Assembly: GCA_024811115.1 (NCBI GenBank)
Contig: JAKOGH010000138.1
Location: 1 to 64,000, forward strand
DNA length: 64,000 bases
Source: Terana coerulea
Lineage: Eukaryota > Basidiomycota > Agaricomycetes > Polyporales > Phanerochaetaceae
Reading direction: 5' to 3'
The position numbers were made by a program, and so were the translations under genes. The notes under the pieces were generated by a model. That model was not told where the DNA came from, did not search any database, and was given only the letters and a program-made list of their open reading frames with translations. Shown one piece after another: positions 10,649-23,291 of the stretch (positions are counted from its first letter, which is position 1; each line of letters begins with the position of its first letter).

Positions 10649-11770
10649 ATGTCTTCCTTCACGCTACCTGACCTCCTGGCCCTCTGCCCCATGAAGGTCT
10701 CTACGAACCCCAACAATGCGGCCGCTGCTCGCGAATCCTCTGCCTGGACCAACAGCTTTAACATGTTCACGGATAGGAAACGTGCTTTTTTCATACAGGG
10801 TATCCACGAGCTCCTCGTCTCCTACACCTATCCATATGCCGGTCACGATCAATGCAGGACACTTTGCGATTTCGTTAATCTTCTCTTTGTCGTTGACGAA
10901 GTGAGCGACGAACAGAACGCTGCGGATGCTCGCTCGACCGGCAACGTCTTCTTGGAAGCACTGCGCGATCCCGAATGGGATGACGGTTCCGCATTGGCGA
11001 AGATGACGAAAGAGTAGGCTTTGCTAGTATTTTCTTTACTTCGAGCACCCACTGACGGAGCCGCGTAGGTTCAGAGCTCGTCTCTCGACATCCGCCGGCC
11101 CGAAATCTTTTGAGCGATTTCTTGGCCACTGCGAAGATTATGTTGTGGCCGTCGCACACGAAGCCGAGCTACGCGAGCGAGGGGAGGTTCTTGACCTGGC
11201 CGCGTACGAGGTTCTTCGCCGGGAGAACAGCGGCATCCGCCCATGCTTCAGCCTCATTGAGCTCGCTCTGGGCCTCGACCTCCCGGAAGACGTCTTCCAG
11301 AACTCAACCTTCATGGAAGTGTACCTGGCGGCGGCGGACATGGTCTTTTGGGCTAATGTATGTTATCCAGACTGTCTGGAACGAAGTGCGAGATTTTCTT
11401 AAATCACGTTCGCAGGATGTGTATTCCTACAACAGGGAGCAAGCCCAAGGCCTCACAGGCAACAACGTCGTCACGGTACTGATGAACGAGAAGGGCGTCG
11501 ACCTGCAGACCGCCGCCGACCTCGTCGGAGAGCACTTCAAGAGTCTCATCGACAGGTTTATGGAGTCTCAAGAAGACGCTTCCATCTTGGGCACTTGATG
11601 TCGACACGGCAGTAGCGAGTTACATCACTGGCCTGGAACATTGGGTGATTGGTAACCTGGAATGGAGCTTCGAGACCCAGAGGTACTTTGGTCCAACTCA
11701 TCTGGAGGTCAAGCGCACACGCGTGGTCATGCTGCGCCCTGCCGAAGTTGTGCTTGAGGAAGATGAATGA
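10649..11770 (+). CDS. Sesquiterpene synthase, one frame break near the 3' end
   Basis: A class I terpene cyclase that would ionise farnesyl diphosphate and cyclise it in the cytosol. Exons 10649-11013, 11069-11357 and 11416-onward join in frame. The metal-binding DEVSDEQ motif is at residues 83-89 and the NSE motif NDVYSYNRE is at about 218-226, formed across the second intron. The C-terminal [10 protein letters not shown] with the conserved Arg-Tyr pair is present, but in a frame one base away. Between MESQEDA and LPSWALDV (about 11570-11580) one base is extra or two are missing, so the literal frame stops at 11596-11598 while the family-like frame runs to 11770. No intron fits the change. 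Length otherwise matches the family (about 340 residues). A TATA box lies upstream. The product cannot be predicted. Confidence 0.9.
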
Positions 11771-12563
11771 TTTCACGCTGCGGTACGTCAGCGGGCGTAC
11801 GTTCATGTGGTTTACATTTGCTAATGCCTATGCCGGCAGATGCGAAAATCAAGGTGTCAATAACATATACGAAAAAATACATAGAAGCGCAACCTGCTCA
11901 TGCTAACTCGAGTTCGTAGGGTCCTAGAGGTCATACTGAGGCACAGAGGGCAAGATAGATAGAACCACACGTCGTCTGAGGTCACCGTAGAAGTCATGAA
12001 CCTTAGATGTTATTCAAATATTACGGTTAAAGCGAAGTTGAAAGGCGAAGTTCAGTTATAGGTTCTCCTCCGTAAGCTGCTACAATATCGAGTCAAGCTC
12101 AAGCTCTGCGAAGTGCCTTCGCAAGCCTTCGTACGGCTGGTACTTGTAGCCCGTAGTGAAATGCATTTCTAACGCCGTCTCAACTTATGTAAGGCGCATC
12201 AGAATACGCTTCAAGGAAGTCTAGCGGGATCAAAGTGGGATGTTCAAACTTTACTTACCACTACTGACTGGATTTGTTATCCGATTGTTAGTGGATGTAA
12301 GTAGTGTATATGTTCTCTTGCCGGCACACCTTCATCGCTTTCACGATTACGGACAGACAGTCCATCGCATTAGCCACGGGATATGAGCCGCGTGTAGACG
12401 ACGGTACTTTCTGGACCTTTGCATGTGCGTGCGTAATCGATTATATCTCAGCATCATAGGCCAAGCAAACCCTGGACAGCATGCCGGCTGTGATGTACTT
12501 GCACGCACTGCGGGGCGGTCTTAACGCTTACCCGACGCTCTCGAATCCTTGATCCTGACCACC
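11771..12563. other. Intergenic
   Basis: No coding region was recognised. The last 100 bases are the likely promoter and leader of the inositol kinase gene. Confidence 0.5.
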
Positions 12564-13674
12564 ATGACTACCCTGAAGGTTGAGCGCACCGTGTCTCTTG
12601 CGTCGCAAGTCGGCGGGCACGCGGGGGTGGAGACGAACGAGGACGGTTCGCTGCTCATCAAACCCGCTCTGCCGCTCGAGGTGGAATTTTACAAACACGT
12701 AGCCACGAACCCGGCATTCGAGCCGCTTAGGCCGTACATTCCGGCGTTTTATGGCACGCTGAGCTTGCAAGGAGAACTTGACGAAGAGCAAAGCAAGGAC
12801 GGAGCCATCGCGGTGAAACAGGAGAGCGCTGTAGCAGCTGAGCCTGCTGAGAAAGATGAGTAACACACTGTGGTCTGTCTATGCTCATTGGACTCACGAT
12901 ATGCTGCTGTGCACATTCCATTGTTTTAGAGAATCTCTCGCACACGTTCCTCAAGCCGAACATTTTGGATATCAAGCTGGGGACCGTGTTGTACGATGTC
13001 GATGCATCCGAAGACAAACGCGCACGGATGGAGAAGACTGCTCGCGAAACGACGTCTGCCGAGACAGGCATCCGGTTAACTGGCTTCCAGGTCAGTTCGC
13101 CAACGTCGCACTTCTGTTGAAATCTAACGCGCTTCATTCGACTTAGGTTTATGACATAAACAAGAATATCCCCATCAACACACCCAAGTCCTACGGCAAA
13201 TCGATCAAGCCCTCTGACCTCCCAGACGGCATTGCACGTTTCTTCCCTGTCGCATCCTCAGCTACCGAAATAGGCCCTGCGACTGGCACGGGTCTCCCGG
13301 TGGAACTTCTCTTACCAATTCTGCAGAGTCTGCGAGAAGACATTGCTGATATTAGCCAAGCTCTCAGCGAAGTGGAAATGAGGATGGTGGGCGGAAGCTT
13401 GTTGATTGTGTACGAGGCCGACTGGAATCGGGCGCGAGAAGGGATACAGAGGTTCTTTGTTGCTGAAAGTGACGAGGAGGACAGCGAGGAGGAAGAGGAC
13501 GAGGAGAACAAGAAGCCAGGACCGCCTTACGCCGTCAAATTGATAGATTTTGCGCATGCCCGGATAGTTGAAGGACAAGGGCCGGATGAAGGAGTCTTGA
13601 AAGGCGTTGATACCGTTTTGAAGTTACTTGATGGTCGGATAGAGCAAGTGCGGGCTTCAGAGAAGTCGGCTTGA
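12564..13674 (+). CDS. Inositol polyphosphate multikinase (IPK2/Arg82 type)
   Basis: A kinase that phosphorylates inositol trisphosphate to tetrakis- and pentakisphosphate in the nucleus and cytosol. Exon 1 (12564-12859) starts in a good CCACCATG context and holds the QVGGHAG and IKPALPLEVEFYKHV segments. Exon 2 (about 12913/12930-13090) carries the catalytic signature PNILDIKLGT (PxxxDxKxG), and exon 3 (13147-13674) carries KLIDFAHAR. An acidic low-complexity insert separates the last two motifs. The first intron is a problem: its donor (GTAACA, 12860) is canonical, but the only AG acceptor before the conserved VLENLSHTF segment (TTTTAG, 12929) joins in the wrong frame and removes the Val-Leu. 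Either a base differs here or the acceptor has been lost. The family call is firm. Confidence 0.9.
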
Positions 13675-13774
13675 GATAATTATATGTCAACCCGTGGTGG
13701 TTTCCCTGTAGAAAGGATGATATAGCAACAAAAGTGAGATGCTATGGTACAGATACGTGAGGGAATATGAGCGA

Positions 13775-15452
13775 TCATGACTTGATGATCCATGGCTTGT
13801 TAGCCATGGTCCACGCGTCCAAGGTTTTCCAAAACTGCGCGACTACTGATTTGTCGACGTGACGCCGAATTGGATCAATCTGAATATTGCAGTAAGCTAC
13901 CGCGAACACATTCGAAGTGTCATTGCCGAACGGAACTCACCTTCAGCTCTGTGACGTTCCAATCCTTAATCTTGGGATTTGGTGGGTCACTCGTTAGCGA
14001 AACGTAGAAGCCTTTTACTAAACCAAGTTTAGTCATAGGAAGTCGGAGTAGAGTTAAGAACGTACCATGATGGAACAGCACCTTAGGGTCATTCCATTTG
14101 TACGGCTTGAATTGCCAAGCCTGGCCTGTGGTCATGACGCACACAACACGATCCCATGCATCCTGACCAAACTTCGACAAGGCCTCGGCGGAGTCAACTA
14201 CAGCGTATCTGCCAGACGACATAAGTACAACACGACAAGGGGAAGCCGCACCGACGACCACTCGCGACTCACCTTCCTTGAGTCTCAATCTCGCGTCCCG
14301 AGCTGTCCATCGCCGTGCGCTTGCGGTAAAGTGGTATCATGTCTTCAGCGCGCGGGTTTCCTTCTGCCGCAGCTCTGTCGCGAGCTTCCTTAGGATGCTC
14401 AAAGAACGAATCCTGCAGAAAGCGCTTGACGTTGTGCATTGTGACGAGTGAAGTGGGCGAGGACGATATGATAATAATGGGATGGAGATTCCCTGCCGAA
14501 GGATCATATGTGAGCTCTTTTGCCGGTCCAAGGCAGCAAAAGAAACTACACGCACGAGCCTTCTTTGCTTGGAGTTTTGGGTCTGCCCACGAAAGACACT
14601 GTCAGCGACGACTAAGCATATAAGTGAATGCCCGTACCGGATGTAGCTGGTGCGGCAACTGGACCACCCTTGCCCGCCTCTTTGAGCCTCTTGAGTTTAT
14701 CTGCGAAGGAAAGCTTCACATTATCAAACCTCTGTATAACCATATTTCAGTCGATTCAAAGCACATGTAGTATTTGTGGCCATCACATACGGCTGGCTTC
14801 ACGCCACGCAGAACAGTGTTCCTGTCTTGAAGTTCGACTTCGTTAAGCTTGATTCGCTTGACTACTTCAGCATCTGCAAGGTCGGCCACGTATCTTCGCT
14901 TGCTTGGGGAAGCAGTGGAAGTGTCGGTGGGGCGAAGTGCACGTGAAGTTGCAGGTAATGTTGATACTGAACTGCGAGGAGGTGAGCCCGGCGGCGTTGT
15001 GGATTCTGCTGTTACAGTGTGAGTCCAGCATACACGACCAGTCAAGGCCGATACGTACATGCAATAGGCACAATGCTCGACAGCTCCTCAACACGGCTCT
15101 CCAGCCAATCCACCACACTCTTGCGTTCGGTGATGCTAACGAACCCAACCGCAAGCCCATTCTCCCTCGCCTGCTTCATGTACTCCGCTCCTGAAGCATC
15201 TCGCAAGAGCCATGCCAGATATACTGCATCGAGCGTGAAGAAATCCTTGGAGTTTGAGGAAGGGTCTGTTGACTGTACGCCCGGTTTCCGTAGACGGGTT
15301 GGTGTTGACTTTGGGAGGGACGTTGTAGGTGAAAGTACGAGATGTGTGGCGGTTTGGAGAGATTCGGCAGGCGCTGAAGCATTTGAGTATGTGATTGGGG
15401 TCTTGGATTTTACTGCCTGGCGCAAGGACAACAAAGGGTCCGTCGAGCTCAT
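13775..15452 (-). CDS. CDC73: CDC73/parafibromin, Paf1 complex subunit
   Basis: A subunit of the RNA polymerase II-associated Paf1 complex, which acts in the nucleus on elongation and histone modification. Nine exons join without a frame break: 15452-15059, 15008-14791, 14731-14638, 14582-14556, 14492-14273, 14208-14066, 14017-13941 and 13879-13775 (the fourth is only 27 bases), encoding 425 residues. The N-terminus MSSTDPLLSLRQAVKSKTPI is the conserved helical domain. The Ras-like C-terminal domain is clear: PIIIISSSPTSLVTMHNVKR, then RYAVVDSAEALSKFG, WDRVVCVMTTGQAWQFKPYK, DPPNPKIKDWNVTELK and the RRHVDKSVVAQFWKTLDAWT ending. The count above is eight listed segments; a further split was not needed. 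The start was chosen at MSSTDP rather than an in-frame ATG four codons upstream because homologs begin there. Confidence 0.95.
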
Positions 15453-16540
15453 GGTAATATTCAATGAGAAGGTAGGTGGCAGCAGCTCTCGTTATGCGCG
15501 CCGAACAGTAAAGCATTGAGCGCGTGGCGATTGCCTTTTGAGGGATACATCACGTGTCGTACCCTGGGAAAGCATAAAATCTCAAGTTTTGGGTTGTTCA
15601 CCTGCGTTCGTTCCCCTCCACCCTCTCTCAAAAATGCTCCTCGTCGACAGTCGCTTGCAAAAGTCGAATGGCGACACTGCTAATGTCGACAATCGCTACG
15701 TAGCGTAGATTTCATTGTAGGTGTAAGCCTCAATCGAGTCTCTTCTCGCCATCTCTGGAGAGTTGTTGTCTGCAATGGTGAGCACACTGTACCTTTTTCA
15801 TCCTGTGATGATATCGCTGCCGCCCCAGTCGTAGCACTATAAATGCTGTGATGACAGGCAGAGCAACAGCCAAACATTTGCATCTCTGACTCACATTTGT
15901 TGATTGTTGTCTTTAATCACAACGCTAACCATGTCTCCAGTTTTCAGGTCATCTAGCAAGTTCGACTGTGTGCGACAAGCCTGCGTGCATAGCCCGAAAG
16001 CCTCAAACACCACATAACGTGAGTGCCTGCTCCTTTGATCACGGTCGTGCATGGTGTGAGATGATTCTCCAACCGAAAGCAATTAGGAAGTGCCGTCTGA
16101 TAGCACTCTTTCGGGAGTCGCGTGTGTCGAGACCCGGTTCCCTGACCATCATGCAGCATGATCTACGTATTGCATGCACCTTACTGACGTTATTTGGTAT
16201 AGAGCTTTTCCGTTGTGTCTCAAGTTTCAACTTTGTTGTGCTGCCCAAGCGTAAGACGTGCCTTTCTCTTCGTGGTCTACTACGCACTACATAGTCTTCC
16301 TGTAAATTAACCAGTAATGCTTCAATGCATCGATTTCCTTACTGTCGTTCTGCGAAAATTCCGCTGCATCCTGAAATAGTGTTCTGTAAAGAGTAAAATA
16401 TGAGTCCGGCCAACATCCGGTAGTTACCGCATCGGGGCGTCTAATTATGACCCTACGCGCGGACGCCGGACAGCGAGGTGACTTCACCTCTCACTTTCAT
16501 CTCCAGCTTGTCGTTGTCGTCGATCCCGTTGAGCTCAGCC
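15453..16540. other. Divergent promoter region, no gene seen
   Basis: About 1.1 kb separates the starts of CDC73 and the intersectin-like gene, which point away from each other. Only short frames without codon bias are present. A CT-rich stretch around 15600-15630 and 16490-16540 resembles basidiomycete leaders. Confidence 0.5.
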
Positions 16541-19500
16541 ATGGCACAATGGGGTCAAGGCTTCCAATATCCTCAGCAAACGGGGTTTAATCCCCAGCAG
16601 CAGCAACAATTTCAGCCTGGATTCCAGCCTGGATTTCAGCAGCCAGGGCTCGCGCCGCAGCCTACAGGTTTCCCTGGTCAGCGACCTGCTGGGTTTCAGC
16701 AATCACAGCCAACTGGTTATCCAGGAGGTCAGCAACCCCAGCAGACTGGCTTTGGTGCGCAACCCACTGGGTTTCAACCGCAACAGGGTGGGTTCCAACC
16801 TCAGCAGACCGGGTTCCAACCGCTTCAGGCACAACCCACTGGATTTCAGCCAAACAACTTTCAGCGGCGAGCTCCCCCGCCGCCGCCTCCCGTTCCGCCG
16901 ATTCCATCACAATTCCAGCAGCTGCAGACTCAGCCGACCGGATTTCTCGGCGCGCAGAATAATACACGCTTCCTGAGCCCCTCCCCCGGTCCATTAGCGG
17001 CTCAGCCTACGGGATTCGGCGGCGGGCTGCAACCATTGGTACCTCAGGTCACAGGCTTCGTTGACCCACGGCTCTCTATGATGTCAAACACCTTCCTTCC
17101 TGCCAACCCATCCGCGCCATACAACCCCGCTGGTGCGCCGCAGCTTCAGCAGCCGCAGGAATATCCCTTCAGCAATCCTTCCAACAGCACAATCAAGCGC
17201 AGCGTGGCACAGCTACCCCGAGGGTTCCCTGGGCATTATCTAAGGCGGAGAAGAAGAGCTACGACCAGATCTTCCGCGCTTGGGATACGCGTGGAGAGGG
17301 ATTCATCTCTGGGCAGACCGCGCTGGAGGTGTTTGGTCAGAGTGGTCTCGACAAGAATGATTTGGCGAAAGTTTGGTACGTGTTGTTTGATATCTGTGCA
17401 TCGTTGTCTCATCATGTTTCCATAGGGCGTTGGCGGATGTGGATAATCGGGGCAAGCTCAATCTTGCCGAGTTCCATGTAGCCATGGGCTTGATCTATCG
17501 GCGTACGTCCAGGACACTTGGTATTATGACGGAAGTGTATTGACGACATCAATAGGGCTCAACGGTAACGAAATGCCTGACGAGCTCCCCGAAGAGCTAG
17601 TGCCGCCCTCTCATCGCGATTTGGACACCTCTGTCAATTTCCTCAAAGACATTCTCAAGAACGATACGCGCGCGCTCCCCCGCGGTGGATAACGGCCCCA
17701 TTTCTAAGCTCAAGGAACGGTCTTTCAACAGTCCAGGCGCAGCAGGTGCTGGCGGCCGACAAGACGCCACTGTCTACAAATACAAAGACGAGGCGCCCTC
17801 GGGCGGATTCTACCAGCCTCGTTCTCGTCATGTCGACCGCAGTGCAATTCGCACCGCAAGCGAGAATGCAAGCCCGTCGTCGGATCTGTCAGACATAAAG
17901 CGGCAACTCGAGAACACAGCAAAGGCGCTCGACCGCAACGCTGAGGATCAAGCATCTAAGACAGCTGAAGACGAGGCACTGGAGAGGGAGATGGATGACA
18001 TGAGGTATCGCGTCAAGCGACTTCAGGAGGATTTGGACTACGTCTCGAAGGGTCCCAGATCTGCGCGGAAGGACGAGGAGCGTCGTAATCTTGAGCGTGA
18101 ATTGCTGCAGATCATGCATGAGCGCATCCCAGATCTTGAACGCCGGATCGAGGATAGGGAAGAACGCAAGAAACGGGAGCAACGGGAATGGAATCGCGAA
18201 CGTGACAAACGCAATGAACGATTCGGACGCTACAACGACAGAGACGACGACCGCTACTCTTCCCGTTACGATGACCGTGATCGCGACCGTGACTATCGTT
18301 CATACGACCGCGACCGTGAAGACCGCGATAAAGATCGCTCTCGCGACGACCGCGACAGGTATCGCGACTATGACAGGGATAGGCCCTACTCTCGCAACCG
18401 AGATAAGGACTACGACCGCCCCAGAAGCCCGCCTGCTGCCCGCAGCCCCCCGCCTCCGCCACCTCCTGCGCCTTCTAGTTCTATCAGCAGGCCACCGCCT
18501 GCCCCGGCACCTACAGCTTCGCCTGCGCCTGCTCTGAAGCAGATGACACCCGAAGAACGCAAAGCTCATGCCAGAGCGGAGGCCCAGAAGCGTATACAAG
18601 AGCGTATGGCCGCTCTCGGAATTTCCGCGCCCGCGTCATCCGGCCCCAAGGTAGACACGAGTGTCGAAGAACGACTAGCCAAGGAGAAGCAGGAAGCTGA
18701 AGAAAAGTCGAAAGCTGCCGAGCGTGAAGCCGAAGAGAGAGAGCGGCTCCGCCAGGTGCGTCTGCAGGGAGAGAAGACTGCGAAGGATGGGCCATCCACT
18801 CCCTCCACCCCCATTGCTACTGCACCTCCCGCTACTTCCTTACTCACACCAGAGCCTACTCCCGCCCCTCCGAAGGCTGCTGCGCCGCCTGCGCCGAAGA
18901 GTAGGGCACCCGCCCCACCACCACCTCGTGGCAAGGCTCCTGGCATTCGCCCCCTGTAACTCCTCGTGCGCCGCCTGTGCGTACACCTGCGGTAGCCCCC
19001 ACCCCGCCTCCAGCTCCTGTGGTGCCGGAAGTTGATCCTGAAGAAGAGGCCCTGCGTGCCCGAGAGGCTGCCCTGCGCAAGGCACGAGAAGAGCGCCTCG
19101 AACGACTACGTCGCTTGGAGGAGGAGGAGGCTGAAGCTGCCAAGCGTTTGGAAGATGAGTATCAAGCCAGGCGCAACCAGTTCGCCTCGCCTCCTCCTGC
19201 ACCGGTTGCACCTCCGGTTATGGCGCCTCCTGCTCCTGAGCCCGTGGTTGCTTCACCCCCACCTCCGCCACCTCCACCTCCAGTACCTGCGGTGGCGAGT
19301 CCACCGGCACAAACATCACCTCCCTTGGGTAAAGCAAAGACAAACCCGTTTAGTCGCATGATGCAAGAGGGATCGACCCCTACAGCCACTCCTTCGCCTT
19401 CAGCCAACAGTGGAACAAACCCCTTCTTTAAGCCTCAGCAAACGTCTGCGCCTACACCTGCCCCGCCTGTCGCACCTGTGCGTCCGCCGTCGGCTCCAGC

Positions 19501-22500
19501 GCCGTCCAAGAGCCCTGCTCCACCCGCAGTCAAGACTACGTACCACACTGCACCAGAAAGCGATGATGACTGGGACGACGTGCAGGAGAAAGAAGAGGAC
19601 GATAGTAGCGAAGATGAGCTTGACTCCTCCCGCGACAAGCGTGACAACCTGGCACGGCAATTATTTGGCAACATTCTACCGCCTTCGCGTCCCCAGTCTG
19701 CCGCTCCTGCGCAGTCGGCGCCATCCCAACCCAGTACACCCGTCGCATACGCTCCCGCCGCCGCCTCCGCCGCCGCCTCCGTCTGCACCTCCGGCTGTTG
19801 ACAATGCAGCATTCTCTGCTCCACCGCCACCGCCTCCGCCGCCTCCTGGCGCTCCTGCTCCTCCGTCTGCACCTTTGGCACCCGCGGCACTCCGTTGCTG
19901 CCCCCGCTCCCACTGGGGACCGCGGTGCTCTGTTGGGTGCCATCAAGGGAGGAGCCAGACTACGCAAGGCGCAGACAAATGATCGTAGCGGCGCTGGATT
20001 GTCAGGCAAGGTGCTGGGTGACACTGCGCCGCCTCTTCACATCAATGCCGCACCCAGGCCTCCGTCTCCTCCGACAGCCCCATCACCCCCTGCGCCCGCC
20101 ATGGAGCTTCCAGAGCCTCCAGTGATGGAACGGTCAAACAGGGAGTCGGTCGGATGGTTCGGTAACCTCGCGGCGGACGAACCTTCTGCGCAACAGCAGC
20201 CCCATCTCCCGACCATGGCGGAGGAGGAGGAGCCTCAGCCCGCTCCTGTCCCCGAGATCCATTTTGACCATGCCCAAGAGCAAGCTGAGGAGTCCAATGA
20301 TGGCATGGCTGATATTGACCTGTCTACTGGTAAGATTCCGTTTATTTCAGGTTTGGCCTGCCGCTAACGCATAGCAACAGAATACCGCGTTCGCTCGTTG
20401 TATGCATACGAGGGCCAGCGAACCGAGGATCTGTGTAAGTGTGTATCTACGTCTATTATCCCTCGAGCTCATCCTTTTCTCAGCTTTCGGAGAAAACCTG
20501 ATTTTGACCGCGCATCCGTCGAAATCTGGTGCTGAATGGTGGTACGGGACTCTTCTTCGTGACGGAAAATCCGGGTTCTTCCCGAAGACCTATGTGGACA
20601 GAATTGAGACAGGTATGGGCACTCCTCCCTTGCGGTGGTTATCCCACTGACTGTATTCACAGCCACGGCCAAGGCCTTGTACTCTTACGAGGGGTCCAAC
20701 GCGGATGAACTGCCATTTGCAGAAGGCGACGAACTAACGATTGTCGACCGCGCCGATCCTGACTGGTGGAAAGCCGAGCAAAGTGGAGTTGTCTTCATCG
20801 TACCAGCCGCATATCTCGAAGTCGTAGATGGTTAGTCAAGTCATTCCACATTCCCTGAGTGCTTCAGTTTACACCGCATGGATACAGGCTGAAGTTGTTT
20901 TGTATCTCTTTTTTACATGTATGGACTCTCTTAAACACGGGCTCTGAATTCGCCCCAAATCGCTGGAATAGCCTCTTCACCCATCACACCTCGTCCGCGC
21001 GAGCAAAGCTTTGATGCGTCCAAGACTGAGCAAGGTTCCCAGGACCCGAACCGTCTTTCGGTCTACTCCGAAGCTGACGCAGACGACGATAGTGGAAGCT
21101 ATGATTCTGAAGACAGCGATGCTGACTCTTTCGTTACTGCTGAATCTTCTGACGGCGAGCAGGAGCAGGAACTAACCGAGGAGGAGCGCAAAGTTGAGCG
21201 GGAAGCCCGTGCTCTCGAAAGACAGCGTGTTCTCGAGGCTGCTGGCCTTATCATCAAGACAACTGACCGTAAGCCTCCACCGCGACCTGCGCGCAAGAAG
21301 AGCCAACGGAAGCGGCGGCCTGCGCCTGCCGCGCCCCTGCGCCACAGCAGAGAGTCCTCCACGGCGTCCAAGGAGCTGCCGGCGACCCCGACCTCGCCCA
21401 ACAAAGACGACTCTCTGCGTCTGGATGATGCGTTCGAACGTTATGAACAGTACAAGCAGACGAACAGCAACCTGAATCGCCTTTCAATAGTCTCGACGGA
21501 CTCCGCCAATTCCGTGCCGAGCCCGTCAACGTCGGTTGTGATGCCCAGGAGCCCCTCCTCCGCGTCTACTGAGCAGGAAGGCCGCTACTCACACTTCCGC
21601 CACTTCTTTGGCAGGAAGACGCCTGGAAACGAGGGCGAAGTCCGGGAGCGGCCTGTCATATCTGGCCCGATTCTGCAGGAGAAAGATCTTGGCAGCCCTT
21701 CACTTTCGGACAGTGGGTTCGGGACGGTAAGTGCGCTTGCGTTGTCCGGAGTTTTTGGCTGACGGGTAGGCCTAGTCTTGGAGCAGCTTGGTAGACAAAT
21801 CTGCGCTGGTAGAGATCCCTCCTCAGGAGCGCAAGCGGCAGGAAGCCATCTTCGAGTTCATCGCTACGGAGGGCGCCTACGTTAGAGACCTACAGTTAAT
21901 AGTCGAGGTGACGTGCCGTTGAATCTTCGATTATGCTGTATCATCCTCATATCTTCATGTAGGTCTTCTACACCAACCTGATGCCTGTACTGGACCAGAA
22001 GGCGACGACCGTGATTTTCGCTAATGTCGAGGACATCCTCTTGACAAATACGGTGAGTTCGAAACCGAATGTTCAGCCCAGCATCTGACCGTGATTTGCA
22101 GACCTTCTTCAGTTCACTAGAGGAGCGGCAAAAGGAATGCCGGCTATACATCGACCGCATTGGAGATATCTTGAGGGCGAATATTTCCAACATGGGTGTC
22201 TACATGGTGGGTTTCGGTTATCTGCTTTGATACGCGAAACTTCAACTGCATCTTTGATAGGAATACTGTGTCAACCAAGGATACGCTATCAAAGTCTTGC
22301 AGTCATTGCGCGAGTCCAACCCAGAGCTTGCTAGTACTTTACAGGTTTGTTTCATTATGTGCCACCGTCCTCTCCGACTGACCAAGTTACACAGCGTTTG
22401 CGCGACGACCCAGCTGCGAGAAACTTGGACTTGTCCAGCTACCTCTTGGTCCCCAGTACGTAGAGACCTTGTTATTTATTACCTTATTCTCACTGACCCT

Positions 22501-23291
22501 CCCAAGTGCAACGTATCACACGATACCCTCTACTTATCAAACAGGTAGGTTTCGTGGCCTAAATAGAGCGCATGTGCTTTCAAACTAAGAGCATTCTAGG
22601 TTCTGCATTATTCCGAGGTTGCGGAGGAACGTAAACAGGTTGAAGCCGCTCTCGAGCTGGCCGAGAAAATCCTCAGTCACATCAACGAGACCATCCGTGA
22701 ACAGGAGGGTCGCGAACGTCTACGGACGATATCAAACGACCTCTGGATCGGCGAAGGGTAAGTGTCGGGATTAATAGCAGACTAAGGTTGTACTGACTTC
22801 TTGCAGACGTCTGGATTTAACGGCCCCAACGAGAACTATGGGCCCTAGGAAGCTGTTGCGCGAAGGTGTTCTGATGAAGGCCAAGAGCGGAAGACGCCTT
22901 CGCGGATTCCTGTGCAGTGATATCTTGGTCCTCACGGACGACAACGTCAAATCGCTATACCGGATGGTATGCGTTGATCATCTGGAGCGTAAGGACCTGT
23001 GTGCTGATTTTACACCGTAGCCAATCCCTCTATCCGAAGTCCAGGTTCGAGAAGCGCCAGGCAGCAGAGGTACCACTCCTGTCAAGTACCTTCGTTGAAC
23101 TCCATCTAACGTACCTTTCCCACTCAGATGACCTTGCGTTCCAGCTCGCTCTAGCGTACCCTCGCGGCGGGGACAAAATTAACCTCAAGGCGACCTCTGC
23201 TCGAGACTGCCAGCTGTGGATGCAAGCCATCGAACGGGCAAGTCATGATTGCCGCAAAGCAGAAATGCGAGCCGCGCAACGCAGAAAGTAA
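16541..23291 (+). CDS. Intersectin/Pan1-like endocytic scaffold with RhoGEF (Cin1-like)
   Basis: A multidomain protein expected at cortical endocytic sites, linking cargo coat, actin and Rho GTPases. About 17 exons encode about 1,940 residues. Domains in order: roughly ten QPTGF-type repeats (16560-17060); an EH domain (about 17240-17570, [12 protein letters not shown] to GLIYRRLNG); a charged coiled coil and Arg/Asp-rich tract; long proline-rich stretches; a WH2-like motif ([20 protein letters not shown], about 19930); two SH3 domains (20381-20612 and 20663-20830); a DH RhoGEF domain (about 21830-22757, with [15 protein letters not shown]); and a PH domain ending at 23291 ([10 protein letters not shown]). 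The combination matches Cryptococcus Cin1, the fungal intersectin. Later exons splice cleanly, but the 5' half has at least five frame breaks (17130-17175, 17666-17676, 18950-18954, about 19750, about 19880) in low-complexity or GC-run sequence. Confidence 0.92.

Noticed and set aside
18100..20024. Many long open frames on both strands over the proline-rich part of the scaffold gene
   Set aside because: Low-complexity repeats keep several frames open; only the frame joining EH, WH2 and SH3 domains makes sense.
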